A stretch of DNA of 64,000 nt from Meghimatium bilineatum (Eukaryota; Mollusca; Gastropoda; Stylommatophora; Philomycidae): the NCBI GenBank assembly GCA_034231615.1, contig CM067317.1, positions 84,501 through 148,500 of the forward strand, given 5' to 3'. Within the stretch, counting starts at the first letter, position 1. Each line of letters starts with the position of its first letter. The notes below the pieces were generated by a model. It saw only the letters and a list, made by a program, of their open reading frames with translations, was not told the DNA's origin and did no database searches. The translations under genes were made by a program, and so were the position numbers. This document shows, piece by piece, positions 22,681 through 34,216 of this stretch.

Positions 22681-23027
22681 AGGGTTGGTGTCGGGTATTC
22701 GTAGGTGGCTAGTCAATGTCAAGGGACGTAACTGTCGTGGTAGGTGGAGGCTGGGATGGCAGAAGTCCCAATGGGGCATGACGGAAGATGGACCAAAGAC
22801 ACAACCGCAACGCAAGTATTTTTTTAGACCGTGTGTTGGGAATTGTGACCGATCGGCAGAACAGAAGATGATATAACAGGTATGAGTCCGCCGCAAATCG
22901 CAACCCCTATGTAGGTATTGCTCGCAGTGTACACTGACTCACCTAACAAGAACAACGGTCAGCGGACAGAACATCAAGTCACCAACACACACACACACAA
23001 TCCCTTAGTTTGGACCATTTAGTATTA

Positions 23028-23200
23028 GCAGTGCAGGATTTACTTATAAGCTAAACAAGCTATAGCTTAAGGCACCCACTGTCTTGGTTCCCCCCCCCCA
23101 AAAAAAAAAAGTATATTTGGTACTGACATATAATACCTGGACTTATAAAGGGCCCCATATCTCAAATAGCCTAGGACCTTATCAAGTCTAAATATGGCGT
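23028..23200. mobile_element. MITE-like element, copy 1
   Basis: It begins cagtgcaggatttacttata then agctaaacaagctatagctt, holds a C run and an A run, and ends near cttatcaagtctaaat. It is similar to the copies at 31715-31890 and 61553-61690. Its right end has lost the terminal motif. Confidence 0.65.
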
Positions 23201-23231
23201 TTAGAGAGTGGAGGAAGTAGTGATATCAAAG

Positions 23232-23795
23232 GTACAAGAAACTGCATGACAGAGATAAGGAAGAGATTGGCAATGGCATATTGTAAAACAACGCTTTGGA
23301 AAACATATGGAAAAACCACAGAATAGAAACTAAACTGCTAATACTACCAACTTGTATTTTTCCGTTTGCAATATACGGCTGTGAAACAAGAACCTTAAGT
23401 AAAACAACGGCACAGAAGATCAACGCCTTTGAGATGAAATTCTGCAGTAATATACTTAGAATATCATGGAAGGAAAAAATCAGAAACTCAGATATTATAA
23501 ACACATTGAAGATTACAGAGTAGTGGTTACTAAACATAATAACAAAATGAAGACTACACATGTGTGGTCATATAAAGAGACACAACTGTTTAGAAAGACA
23601 AATAATCGAGGGCACAGCACATGGGAGGAAAAGAAAAAAGAAGACAAAGAAGACGATGGACTGATGACATTAAAGTTAACATAAACACGTCGTTGGAAAA
23701 TGCGAACCACATCGCCCAAGACAGTGAAGGGTTCAGGGAGTTATTGGAAAGGCAATATTCTGGAGAGAATACGTTACATGACACACCCTTGTAAC
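23232..23795 (+). mobile_element. Non-LTR family D fragment
   Basis: This matches the 3' part of the element at 40750-41995. It starts at the segment equal to MAEIRKRLAMAYCK (here MTEIRKRLAMAYCK) and continues through the YGCETWTLSK-equivalent part (YGCETRTLSK) and INAFEMKFCSN. The C-terminal RRRWTDDIKVNINTS and LENANHIAQDS follow. Frameshifts and stops are frequent. Confidence 0.8.
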
Positions 23796-24229
23796 TTATG
23801 ATATATATTAATTACACTGGTCAACCAATATTTACAAAAGTTATGTTACTGAAATTATATTAGAAATTTCTGATAAATATTGCAGTGCTGAGCATGAATA
23901 GGACAGTCAAGTCTCAAAATTGACTCTAGTTTATTGTGTAGTAATCTGCAAAAATGTATGCCTACATCACGAAATCTGCTACGTTTTCCACATTGTGTCT
24001 TTCCTAGTCAGAACGGTGACGATAGTGGTCACTGCCGTTATGCCCTAATGCATGCAGGCTCTAATGCGGTAGAAACTGATATAATGTAGATTATGCTGCC
24101 ATTATCTCCAGATCAGTTGACTGTTCTAGTCACTGTGGCATCATTAAGGAATGCAGTATTGGCAATTACAATCACGTCTATAAGATCTTCACCTTGTATA
24201 TTTGTACTAACGTTTCTCCCACTTTCTAC
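23796..24229. other. Unassigned intron 4 sequence
   Basis: No recognised feature. The last part merges into the 48-bp array. Confidence 0.3.
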
Positions 24230-24945
24230 CCCTTGCTTGACCATCACGATAGTCTTAGAGAAAGGAAAAGTGAATCACGGTTACCATCACGATAGTCTTA
24301 GAGAAAGGAAAAGTGAATCACGGTTACCATCACGATAGTCTTAGAGAGTGGAGGGAGAAGTGATATCAAGGTTACCATCACGTTAGTCTAAGATAGAGGA
24401 GGGAGAAGTAATATCACGGTGATGATCACGTTAGTCTAAGAGAAAGGAGGGAGAAGTGATATCAAGGTTACCATGACGATAGTCTTAGAGAGTGGAGGGA
24501 GAAGTGATATCAAGGTTACCATCACGTTAGTCTAAGAGAGAGGAGGGAGAAGTAATATCACGGTTACCATCACGTTAGTCTAAGAGAAAGGAGGGAGAAG
24601 TGATATCAAGGTTACCATCACGTTAGTCTAAGAGAGAGGAGGGAGAAGTAATATCACGGTTACCATCACGTTAGTCTAAGAGAAAGGAGGGAGAAGTGAT
24701 ATCACGGTGATGATCACGTTAGTCTAAGAGAAAGGAGGGAGAAGTGATATCAAGGTTACCATGACGATAGTTTTAGAGAGTGGAGGGAGAAGTGATATCA
24801 CGATTACCATGACGATAGTCTAAGAGAGTGAAGAGAGAAATGATATCACGGTTACCATGACGATAGTCTTAGAGAGTGGAGGGAGAAGTGGTATCACGGT
24901 GATGATCACGTTAGTCTAAGAGAGTGGAGGGAGAAGTGGTATCCA
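24230..24945 (+). repeat. 48-bp minisatellite, about 15 units
   Basis: The unit is built on ggttaccatcacgttagtct then aagagaaaggagggagaagt and gatatca. There are two main variants (gttaccatc and gtgatgatc) in mixed order. It lies in intron 4. Confidence 0.9.
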
Positions 24946-25014
24946 CATGTTTTTATTGGTTTCCTCAATGTAAGAATGATTATCTGTGCTCTTGTTTTAC
25001 TGTGTCACAATCAA

Positions 25015-25330
25015 ATGATGGTGATGATGGTGATTGTGGTATGTGGTAGATGGTGGGGGATGATGGTGATTGATGACATGAAAGATAACGATGAGGAAGT
25101 ATCATGAAAGTGGCGAGTGGATGGACGAAGGCTGGTGATTGCCGCTGAATAGATGAATTTATGGATAATTATGACGTGTACATCATGTTGGATGGATGAA
25201 TAGTTAATTGATGGATCATGGCTGGATGGATTGATGAAGAATGGATGGATGCATGGATGATTTATGGCTGGTGGATGGATGTTCATGGATTAATAGATCA
25301 TGGCTGGTGGACAATGGTAAATGGATGGTA
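25015..25330 (+). repeat. ATGG/TGAT-rich simple repeat tract
   Basis: An imperfect run of atggatgg, tgatgg and gatggtgatt words. No coding support. Confidence 0.75.
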
Positions 25331-25437
25331 AATGAACTGATGATAATGTTGATCACTTAGTCATGTCCATGTTACTGACAGTACAATTTGCACGTGACAT
25401 CAGTGAAGTACATGTTCTGTTTTCTTGCACATAACAG

Positions 25438-25641
25438 ACTTTCAGTTCTGCTTGCATGGATGACCAAATTAGCTGTCATGCCTTTCAAAGTACTTGGAAT
25501 TGTGGGCCTAATTTTCTTCCTACCATATATGGCTATTATACTTGTCATCACATTACCACTGATTGCATTTTATGTGTTTCCAAGCCTCAACCTCAGCACT
25601 CGTCTGATAATCCACCTCTTCATCTCTATGTGTCCACAAAG
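25438..25641 (+). CDS. Host gene exon 5, hydrophobic core
   Basis: The exon is 204 nt. It has one base to finish codon 172, then residues 173-239, then two bases of codon 240. The acceptor is tttcttgcacataacag and the donor is CAAAG|GTAAGCC. Phase runs from 2 to 2. The peptide begins LSVLLAWMTKLAVMPFKVLG and carries a long hydrophobic stretch (about 190-219, with internal prolines LPYMA and TLPLIAFY) that could be one long or two short membrane helices. It ends IIHLFISMCPQ. AG plus A of exon 6 again gives Arg. Strong splice sites on both sides make this one of the firmest exons. Confidence 0.8.
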
Positions 25642-26224
25642 GTAAGCCATGGTCTCATTGTTTTATTTCATTAGTTTATACTTCATTCTATAATTTTTTA
25701 TTTTTTTTAAATTACACGAATACAAAGGTGTACTTAGATGTGAAATGAGAACAGAACTTGACCAACACAGACATAAACTCCATAAACTGTTTTGGTTGTA
25801 GAGTTTCTACATTAGATACATCTATCTTTAATGATAAGGATGAGAGTGGAAGCATCGTAAACTGTCTAGTCTTCGATGTTTGTCTATTAATTTCTTTTTA
25901 ACTCCAATGTACTTTTCACCTTCGACTGTTTTGAACAGGACATGTTTTTTGTTGTTGTTTTATTTAATATGGATTCGCTTCGGCAATAATGTTCAACCCA
26001 TGCCAGCTTTCGTCATTTGTGTTATTGAAAGTAATGATTCTGGCCTAAATGGCGTAGATCAACAATTGCGTTTTTCTGCTTACCTTGACAGCAAGCATAG
26101 AAAACACTGACACACGGAACTTAACGAAGCAAAATAACGTTCTGTGTGTCAGTGCTTTCTAAATGGAATATGTGATTTATTTTCTGAATGGGGTAGATTA
26201 GAACACAGTTTAACCATTTGGAGA
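25642..26224. other. Unassigned intron 5 sequence
   Basis: No supportable feature. There is a short T-rich run near 25690. Confidence 0.3.
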
Positions 26225-26455
26225 CGCTGAAACAAAATTGTGACAGGTCTACCAAACAGACAGTTTAGAACTAAAACAACATTGTGACAGGTCTAGCAAA
26301 CAGACAGTTTAGAACTAAAACAACATTGTGACAGGTCTAGCAAACAGACAGTTTAGAACTAAAACAACATTGTGACAGGTCTAGCAAACAGACAGTTTAG
26401 AACTAAAACAACATTGTGACACGTCTAGCAACCCACAGTTTAGAACTAAAACGCT
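26225..26455 (+). repeat. 44-bp minisatellite, five units
   Basis: The unit is gacaggtctagcaaacagac then agtttagaactaaaacaaca and ttgt. Three copies are perfect or nearly so and the end copies have decayed. Confidence 0.9.
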
Positions 26456-26519
26456 CGTATGAAACATAAAGAGTTCTCAGATGACGGCATTTAAAAAAAA
26501 TTGCGTTAAAAAATCACCA

Positions 26520-26905
26520 AATTTGGAACAATAAGTATCCGTAAATTGAGAAACAAAGTAGAAGATCTTATAGAAGGAATGAAGAAACTTAATATCTCAA
26601 TTGTAGACCTGACAGATACCAGAATTAAAGGTATTGGATGTAAACAACTGCATCTAAATTATACACTACTCTATGCCAGAGTTGCTACAAATACACGCGC
26701 TAAACTGGAGTTTATAAAACAATTTATAAAATGGAAATGGAATTATAATATACCCAGTGACCTCGAAAGGAATAGTGGATATCAAGTACATATTATAAAG
26801 GATAATAATAGTTGTTCTGACAGCATACAAGTGGGCCGTCTCCAGAAAACTCTTCTACCTCTGACGCCGAAAGGCAACAAAGGGCTTTAGCGAATAGTTG
26901 TGACA
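26520..26905 (+). mobile_element. Family C derivative: endonuclease start joined to the 3' end
   Basis: A + strand frame of 114 codons reads LRNKVEDLIEGMKKLNISIV then TRIKGIGCKQLHLNYTLLYA. This is the N-terminal pattern of an apurinic-like endonuclease of a non-LTR ORF2. The frame then jumps to the family C 3' terminus (LLPLTPKGNKGL; gacgccgaaaggcaacaaag). The whole RT is missing, so this is an internally deleted copy. The fusion is read directly; the assignment of the first part to the same family is inferred from adjacency. Confidence 0.65.
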
Positions 26906-27894
26906 GTGAACGGGGTACGTACAACCTACTTTCAAGTGTACACACCATGTGAGGCTCAAAACAATGAAGTTGATTATGAAGAATTTTTTGACAACTTAAA
27001 TTATACATTGAACATCGCAAACAGAGAAGAAAATAGTTAATTAGTTCCTGTGTCATCTTTTTCAGAACTGTTTTAAGAGATGCTGATATTGATGGCTTGA
27101 TTACATTCTCTCCTATAGTATGATTTTTTCCAGATTTAGCACGGAGTCAAGAAATTTCATAACTAGCCTCAAGAGTACGATTGACAGTTACAGTATGAGC
27201 AATGAACAAAAACTTTAATGGGTTATTTTAAAATTCTTCTTCAAAGTTTGAAAGTAATTTAAATCTGAATTGACATAAGTGTTATATTTTACCTTTAAAT
27301 GCGCATCTGGACGACCTCGATTCAATGGTTCGTTGGTCAAGCATTGTTGGCATAACAGACAAAAAGGTGACATTTGATCACTGATAACGGGTATGAATCC
27401 AACTTTAAGTATTCCTCTGAATACTGACAAACTTTTTGTGTGTTTGCACTACTCATTTGACTGTGCGACTGACACAAATAAATATAAAATAAATCAAAAA
27501 CTAAATTTAAGCCATGCATTATAATTAATTTAATTTAATGTTAATATATCAAAATTAATTATTCGTATGTTTTTTGAATGAATAAATCACAAAAATTACT
27601 TCTCGCTCGACCTTTGACCTGTATACACAGCTAGTCTGGTTTTCTTAATTAATCCTGCTGTATTTGAAAGCTCTTCCGAGCTCCCATACAGCTTTCTGTA
27701 GATATCCGTCTCTGTGGGACTGTGTTCTTCCCGTAGCTGGTTTAATATGACAATCAAAAACAAGGTAACTGCATGAAACGTAACAACAATTAGACTTACG
27801 TAAAACACAGGTTTATATATCGCTTCAATCAGACACGACAGTCTATAGCTAAAACTAATAGGTAATGATGCGCACACAAGAAATCATATAAATT
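26906..27894. other. Unassigned sequence, possible Penelope flank
   Basis: A minus-strand frame of 93 codons (27596-27877) has a hydrophobic stretch followed by REEHSPTETDIYRKLYGSSE. It lies just beyond the 3' side of the Penelope-like copy. I cannot assign it. Confidence 0.3.
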
Positions 27895-28790
27895 ACAATA
27901 CACAAATCATATTCAACGTTTCAGCCAAAAGGTCTTTATCAAGACACGAACAAAACATCAAAAGACGACGATTAGAAAAATTATCACAACATCCAACGGA
28001 AATATGGAAATGAGATGCCGGAAGGTCAGAAAGTACATAAAAAACTTAAATATATGTGGAAACGAAAAAAACAAAAAGATGAGTAAATGACGGAACAAAA
28101 AGAATAAAGACAAAGACCACACCAACCCAGTACTAGACATAAGTGGTCGGAATTGAGTCCAAAAGGCTTGAGTGTACCAAATTTAAAAATGAGACGATTT
28201 TCTAGAGCGTACCTAGATATATCATCGGCGGTGCAAGATCTGATGGCGGTGACCTGAATATCAAAAGCACCATAATGATCATCGCCGTTGAAATGTGTGG
28301 CCACAGGAGTGGGTGTTCTGTACTTGATGACATGAAGATAGTTACAAAAGCGATCGCTCAATCGTAGACCGGTTTCCCCGATGTACTGTTTGCCATAGCA
28401 TTTACATATGATCACGTAAATGACATTACGGGATTCACATGTAAAGGCCTCATCGATGGAGAAAGTGGCCTTGGGAAATGAAATGGAGCGCATCTGAACT
28501 ACGTAACGACATGTATAGCAACGGACACGTGAGCAACTAACAGTGCCAAAATGGTCGGGAACAGAAGACATATGGTGGCTATGGACCAAGATGTTCTTCA
28601 GATATCTGTCGCGCCTATAAGCCACCAGAGGTAAGTTGTGGAAACAGGCACGGGTGTCAGGATCAGACTGGAGAAGAAAATAATGTTTAAGCATGATGCG
28701 TCGAACAGAAGAGTTATGGGGATGAAAGGTAAGAACAAGTTTAACCCTATCAGAGGAAGAACCCTCTTGCATTAACCAGAGTTGTGGTGT
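27895..28790 (-). mobile_element. Penelope-like element, 5' truncated, GIY-YIG domain open
   Basis: A minus-strand frame of 248 codons (28772 to 28026) reads SSSDRVKLVLTFHPHNSSVR, LVAYRRDRYLKNILVHS (the linker typical of Penelope-like proteins) and a Cys-containing RVRCYTCRYV. The GIY-YIG endonuclease follows: NVIYVIICKCYGKQYIGETG then LRLSDRF. The RT is absent. On the 3' side at about 27915-27945 lies caacgtttcagccaaaaggt, which read on the minus strand resembles the aacgtt-containing end seen in Penelope-like elements. It is better preserved than the copy at 12600-14045. Confidence 0.85.
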
Positions 28791-28979
28791 GGCGTAAGGA
28801 CCTTAACCTCCAGGAGGGCCACCAACAACTCTCCAATCCTTCTTTCTACACTGCGCGCACATCTGATTCGACTGTAACTAACCAGAATATGTTCCACTGT
28901 CTATACTGCCGGCCCACACATAGATACAGAGTTGATGGGACCACTCTTAGTCTATTTAAGTGACTATTTAGTAACAATA

Positions 28980-30347
28980 TCATCATCATCATTAAGTGCC
29001 GTCTCCGCAATGACGGTTGGCTGCAACATATCTCCAGCATCTCTTATTTTGGTGGTGCACTCTGCTAGACTGTAACCTGTCCATCGTGTGATGTTACTCT
29101 CCCACTTGTATCTCTGCCTACCTCTTGCTCGCTTCCCTTTGACTTTACCCTCAAGTAAGGTCTTCAATAGGGTGTCATGTCTTTTAATGTGTCCAAAGTA
29201 TTTTATTTGCCTGATCTTTATTTCTCTTAGTAGTTCTTTCTTCATATTAAGTGTCTTTAGCACCTCTTTATTTGTTTTCTTTTCTTTCCATGATGTTCTC
29301 CCTATTCTTCTATATACCCACATCTCAAAGGCATCAAATTTGTCTTCTAATTGTTTATTTAGTGTCCATGTTTCTGAGCCATACATTAATATGGAGTAGA
29401 TGTAGCATTTTATAATTCTCATTGTTAACTTTGTAATTTGTTTAGATATTAATAATTTCCTCATGTCATTGAAGGTACTTTTAGCCATTCCTATTCTCCT
29501 TTTAACTTCTGTTTCACATCTGCCATCATTTGTGACTATGTGTCCAAGTTATTGATTCTGTTTTACTTGTTGTAGTTTCTCTCCCTGTATGTTTATGTTT
29601 ACCTCCTGTTCTTCTGTGTCTTTGCTGATTATCATGGTTTTTGTTTTTTGGATATTTATATCCAGTCCATATTCATTACTTGATTTATTGACTTGATCTA
29701 TTAGTCTTTGTAGTTCATGTTCACTTTCTGCCAAAAGAACAGTGTCATCTGCATATCTAAGGTTATTTATTATTTTCCTATTGATCTTGAGTCCTGGCAT
29801 TTCTTCTATATTTTTAAAGATATTCTCTGTGTAGATATTAAATAGGCTTGGTGATCAAATGCATCCTTGTCTTACCCCTCTTTTTATTTCTATGTATGGT
29901 GAGTAGCTGTTTTCACACCTTATTGATGCAGTTTGTTCCCAATATATATTTCTAATCAGTCTGATGTCTTTTCCATCTATGCCTATTCCTTGAAGAAATT
30001 TGATTAATTTTTCATGTTGGACATTGTCAAAGACCTTGCTGTAGTCTATGAAGCAAATATAGATACTTTTTTGGACTTCTATCTATTTATCTATCACTAG
30101 CCGGATACTCAGTATAGCTTCTCTGGTTCCTTTGTTTTTCCTAAAACCGAATTGTTCTTCACCGACCTCCATGTCTATCTTGTTCTTAATTCTTTCATGT
30201 ATTATCTTGAGAAGTATTTTAGTTAGATGGCTCATTAGACTTATTGTTCTATATTCTGTACAGTCCACAGCCCTGGGCTTCTTAGGTAGTGGTATGAATA
30301 TTGATGTGTTAGGTCTTTAGGTATATAAAGACCTAACAATATATATA
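28980..30347 (-). mobile_element. Family A RTE/BovB-like element, best copy, with 11-bp target site duplication
   Basis: The minus strand is 5' truncated at 30347. RT motifs in order: EEQFGFRKNKGTREAI (about 30120-30170), IYICFIDYSK (about 30040), SYSPYIEIKRGVRQG (about 29890), NNLRYADDTVLLAESEHELQ with the catalytic YADD (about 29740), and YGLDINIQKTKTMIIS. The C-terminal part follows: KRRIGMAKSTFNDMRKLL, YGSETWTLNKQLEDKFDAFE and GKVKGKRARGRQRYKWES. The 3' tail is a GAT/ATG microsatellite at 28980-28992. The duplication tagtaacaata lies at 28969-28979 and 30348-30358. Several stops disrupt it. A 13-bp inverted repeat (30307-30319 and 30326-30338) sits near the truncated 5' end. Confidence 0.88.
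30307..30338. repeat. Perfect 13-bp inverted repeat at the 5' junction of the family A copy
   Basis: tgttaggtcttta and its reverse complement taaagacctaaca are separated by ggtata. The right arm lies just inside the target site duplication. This looks like a snap-back or inversion made during 5' end joining. Confidence 0.85.
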
Positions 30348-30817
30348 TAGTAACAATAACCTATTCATTATTTACTATTAGGTAACAGGCCGATATCTTC
30401 GTTGTTATTTTGGCGTGTGTAATAAATATTTAACTATTTGTAAATATAATGCGAATTTATATGAGAGTGTGAATATTATTTTTCATCTCCTGCAAACTCC
30501 AGTTTTTCAACTTGATTGCTTATTCACTGAGACCACAGAAATATATACATATGACACATACATACCAATGTGTATCATGGTTTACCACTAATAATAATTC
30601 TGTTTGCAAACACCAAAATATTGCCACTAAAACATACTGCCGCAATCAGTTATTGCTCCTGTAGAGAGAAATCTAACATCCGTCCTAGTGGGACATTCAA
30701 TATGAAGAAAGCTGTTTTGAGGCATGTTACTACTCCTTCCCCCCATCCCCCACCCTTCCCGATTTCTCCGCCTTATAAAGGGTTAAGAAACGCTTATTTG
30801 ATATTGAAATACTAACA

Positions 30818-30973
30818 CTGCCGAAGACAGATGTGTCGGGCCATTGGCGCAAATAAAACGGCGACACAAAGCATTTACATTCTCTGGACTACATCCTGCT
30901 GAAAATCTAATAGGACCATGGTCCTGCTACAAGAGAAATTCAGCAGGAGTTTGAGAATGTACCTGAAGAAGAA
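30818..30973 (+). mobile_element. SINE-like short element, copy 1, with 12-bp target site duplication
   Basis: This 156-bp element starts ctgccgaagacagatgtgtc, has ccattggcgcaaataaaa in the middle and ends in a GAA-rich tail. The duplication gaaatactaaca flanks it (30806-30817 and 30974-30985). A second copy in reverse orientation lies at 38105-38257. No protein is encoded. I see no obvious tRNA-type promoter, so the class is inferred from size, tail and duplication. Confidence 0.8.
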
Positions 30974-31451
30974 GAAATACTAACAATCCTTATTTTTATA
31001 CAAGTGAAGTCACAGGATGCCATTGGTTTTTAAACTCTGGACGAGCGAAATTTCAAATTGCCCCCATTAACAATCAAAATGCCCCCCACCCTGTGGGGCG
31101 TGCTCCCCACGTTTCGAAACACGGCTCTAGAGCCTTTGATGCTTTTAAGATTACTTGTAGCTCTGCCCTGTAGTTTGTTGATAATTTGCCAGTAGCGATT
31201 GTAACAAGGACCTATCATTGTTATAGATCAGTTCAATAGTATCATGGCTATGGATCAGTTACATATAATTAACTGCTATTAATTAGTGCAATAGTATCAT
31301 TTTATATATCACTGATATAGTATCATTTTATATATCACTGATATAGTATCATTTTATATATCACTGCTATAGTAACATTGCTATAGATCAATAGATATAC
31401 TGGTATCGTTTATTGTTATAGATCAGTGCAATAGTAAAATTGCTAAAGGTC

Positions 31452-31452
31452 A

Positions 31453-31492
<40 letters not shown>
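31452..31492. repeat. (TA)n microsatellite
   Basis: An uninterrupted run of about 20 TA dinucleotides inside the degenerate minisatellite. Confidence 0.95.
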
Positions 31493-31496
<4 letters not shown>

Positions 31497-31714
31497 TATA
31501 TATAAATATATAGTGTATTGTTATAGATTAGTACAACAGTATCATAATTATAGATCAATCAGTGTAATTGTATCAGTGTTATATATCACTGGTGTAGTAT
31601 CATTGCTATCTATCAGTTATATATGGTGCATTGTTATATGTGAGTACAATAGTATCATTGTTATAGATCAGTGCAATAGTGTCATTGTTATAAATCAATG
31701 CAATATTAGCACTG

Positions 31715-31890
31715 TCAGTGCAGCATTTACCTATAAGCTAAACAAGCTATATCTTAGGGCCCCCACTTTCTTGGGGCCCCCAAAAATATTTTATTTCACT
31801 ATCTATATATTCTTAATCATTAAAGGTCCAAACAGCTTAGGGCCCCATATCTAAAATAGCTTAGGACCCTATCAAATCTAAATCCAGGCC
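31715..31890. mobile_element. MITE-like element, copy 2 (both ends visible)
   Basis: The left end is cagtgcagcatttacctata and the right end is aaatctaaatccaggcctg, whose reverse complement (caggcctggattta) matches the left end in part. The interior has agctaaacaagctatatctt and two segments rich in gggccccc. There is no coding sequence. The terminal inverted repeats suggest a hAT-like non-autonomous element; this is inference. Confidence 0.65.
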
Positions 31891-32384
31891 TGATCATTGT
31901 TATATATCACTGCAATAGTATCAGTGTTATAAATCCGTGCAATCATATTACTGCTATAGATCAGTTTAATAGTATCATTGCAATAGATTAGTGGTAGCTT
32001 TCTTTGCTATAGAGCAATTCAATAGAATCATTGCTATAGATCAGAAATATATAGGCTAATTAATTGTTATAGATCACTGCAAGAGTATCATTGTTATAGA
32101 TTAGTGCAATAGTATCATTGTTACAGATCTTATATATATAATTAATTGTTAAAGATCAGTGCTATAATATGATTGTTACAGATCAGTGCTACAGTACCTT
32201 TGTTATAAATCAGTGAGGTTGCTATACAAATTAATATTAACCACAATCTCTTACAGAATATATAGTAAAACTAGTTCACAGACTGAAGATGTGCATATAT
32301 ATATATACTATCACCATTATCATATCTTCATATGAGACCTTACATACATATCACTCTCCTGATAACTCTCAACAACAAATATAT

Positions 32385-34157
32385 ATCAACATGTATAGTT
32401 TCTTCAGTGAGTGTCTGTCAACATGTATAGTTTCTTCAGTGAGTATCTGTCAACATGTATAGTTTCTTCAGTGAGTGTCTGTCAATATGTATAGTTTCTT
32501 CAGTGAGTCTGTCAATATGTATAGTTTCTTCAGTGAGTGTCTGTCAATATGTATAGTTTCTTCAGTGAGTGTCTGTCAATATGTATAGTTTCTTCAGTGA
32601 GTGTCTGTTAATATGTATACTTTCTTCAGTGAGTGTCAGTCAATATGTATACTTTCTTCAGTGAGTGTCTGTCAATATGTATAGTTTCTTCAGTGAGTGT
32701 CTGTCAATATGTATACTTTCTTCAGTGAGTGTCTGTCAATATGTATAGTTTCTTCAGTGAGTGTCTGTCAATATGTATACTTTCTTCAGTGAGTGTCTTG
32801 TCAATATGCATACTTTCTTCAGTGAGTGTCTGTCAATATGCATACTTTCTTCAGTGAGTGTCTGTCAATATGTATGCTTTGTTCAGTGAGTGTCTGTCAA
32901 TATGCATAGTTTCTTCAGTGAGTGTCTGTCAATATATATAGTTTCTTCAGTGCGTGTATGTCAAAATGTGTAATTTCTTCAGTGAGTGTATGTCAAAATG
33001 TGTAATTCCTTCAGTGAGTGTATGTCAAAATGTCAAAATGTGTAATTTCTTCAGTGAGTGTACGTCAAAATGTGTAATTTCTTCAGTGAGTATGTGTCAA
33101 AATGTGTAATTTCTTCAGTGAGTGTATGTCAAAATGTGTAATTCCTTCAGTGAGTGTATGTCAAAATGTGTAATTCCTTCAGTGAGTGTATGTCAACATG
33201 TGTAATTTCTTCAGTGAGTGTATGTCAAAATGTGTAATTTCTTCAGTGAGTGTATGTCAAAATGTGTAATTTCTTCAGTGAGTGTATGTCAAAATGTGTA
33301 ATTTCTTCAGTGAGTGTATGTCAAAATGTGTAATTTCTTCAGTGAGTGTATGTCAAAATGTGTAATTTCTTCAGTGAGTGTACGTCAAAATGTGTAATTT
33401 CTTCAGTGAGTATGTGTCAAAATGTGTAATTTTTTCAGTGAGTGTATGTCAAAATGTGTAATTCCTTCAGTGAGTGTATGTCAAAATTTGTAATTCCTTC
33501 AGTGAGTGTATGTCAAAATGTGTAATTCCTTCAGTGAGTGTATGTCAAAATTTGTAATTCCTTCAGTGAGTGTATGTCAAAATGTGTAATTCCTTCAGTG
33601 AGTGTATGTCAAAATGTGTAATTCCTTCAGTGAGTGTATGTCAACATGTGTAATTTCTTCAGTGAGTGTATGTCAAAATGTGTAATTCCTTCAGTAAGTG
33701 TATGTCAAAATGTATAGTTTCTTCAGTAAGTGTATGTCAAAATGTGTAATTCCTTCAGTAAGTGTATGTCAAAATGTATAGTTTCTTCAGAGAGTGTCTG
33801 TCAAAATGTGTAATTTCTTCAGTGAGTGTATGTCAAAATGTATAGTTTCTTCAGTAAGTGTATGTCAAAATGTGTAATTCCTTCAGTGAGTGTATGTTAA
33901 AATGTATAATTTCTTCAGTGAGTGTATGTCAAAATGTGTAATTACTTCAGTGAGTGTATGTCAAAATGTGTAATTTCTTCAGTGAGTGTATGTCAAAATG
34001 TGTAATTTCTTCAGTGAGTGTATGTCAAAATGTGTAATTTCTTCAGTGAGTGTATGTCAAAATGTGTAATTTCTTCAGTGAGTGTATGTCAAAATGTGTA
34101 ATTTCTTCAGTGAGTGTATGTCAAAATGTGTAATTTCTTCAGTGAGTATGTGTCAAT
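32385..34157 (+). repeat. 32-bp minisatellite, about 55 units, with splice-like motif in each unit
   Basis: There are two subfamilies. The first part (to about 32950) has gtcaatatgtatagtttctt then cagtgagtgtct. The rest has gtcaaaatgtgtaatttctt then cagtgagtgtat. Each unit contains tttcttcag, which looks like an acceptor tract, overlapping ca/gtgagt, which looks like a donor. The array ends 59 bp before exon 6. None of its acceptors gives the phase needed by exon 6; the last one (exon start at 34143) opens with a tga stop. Confidence 0.95.
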
Positions 34158-34216
34158 AATATGCTGCTGTTGAATATTTCTAAAATACATTTGGAGACTT
34201 GGATACATTTCTCCAG

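Larger units (their letters stand above)
31215..32225 (+). repeat. Degenerate minisatellite of about 25-30 bp units
   Basis: Units resemble atagatcagtgcaatagtat then cattgtt and repeat roughly 25 times with much drift. The tract is interrupted by a TA run (31452-31492) and by a MITE-like element (31715-31890). Confidence 0.75.

Noticed and set aside
22636..22903. Overlapping frames on both strands near 22.7 kb
   Set aside because: No domain, no repeat-family match and no splice context; mutually overlapping shadows.
27596..27877. 93-codon minus-strand frame with a hydrophobic segment as a host gene
   Set aside because: No splice or homology support; lies next to a Penelope-like end and may be its flank.
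32385..34157. Array with regular 32-bp period considered as a CRISPR array
   Set aside because: There are no unique spacers between units; it is a simple head-to-tail minisatellite in a eukaryotic intron.
34143..34216. Use of the last 32-bp array unit (ttcttcag) as the exon 6 acceptor
   Set aside because: That start is in the wrong phase for exon 5 and opens with tga; the next phase-2 AG with pyrimidines is at 34216.
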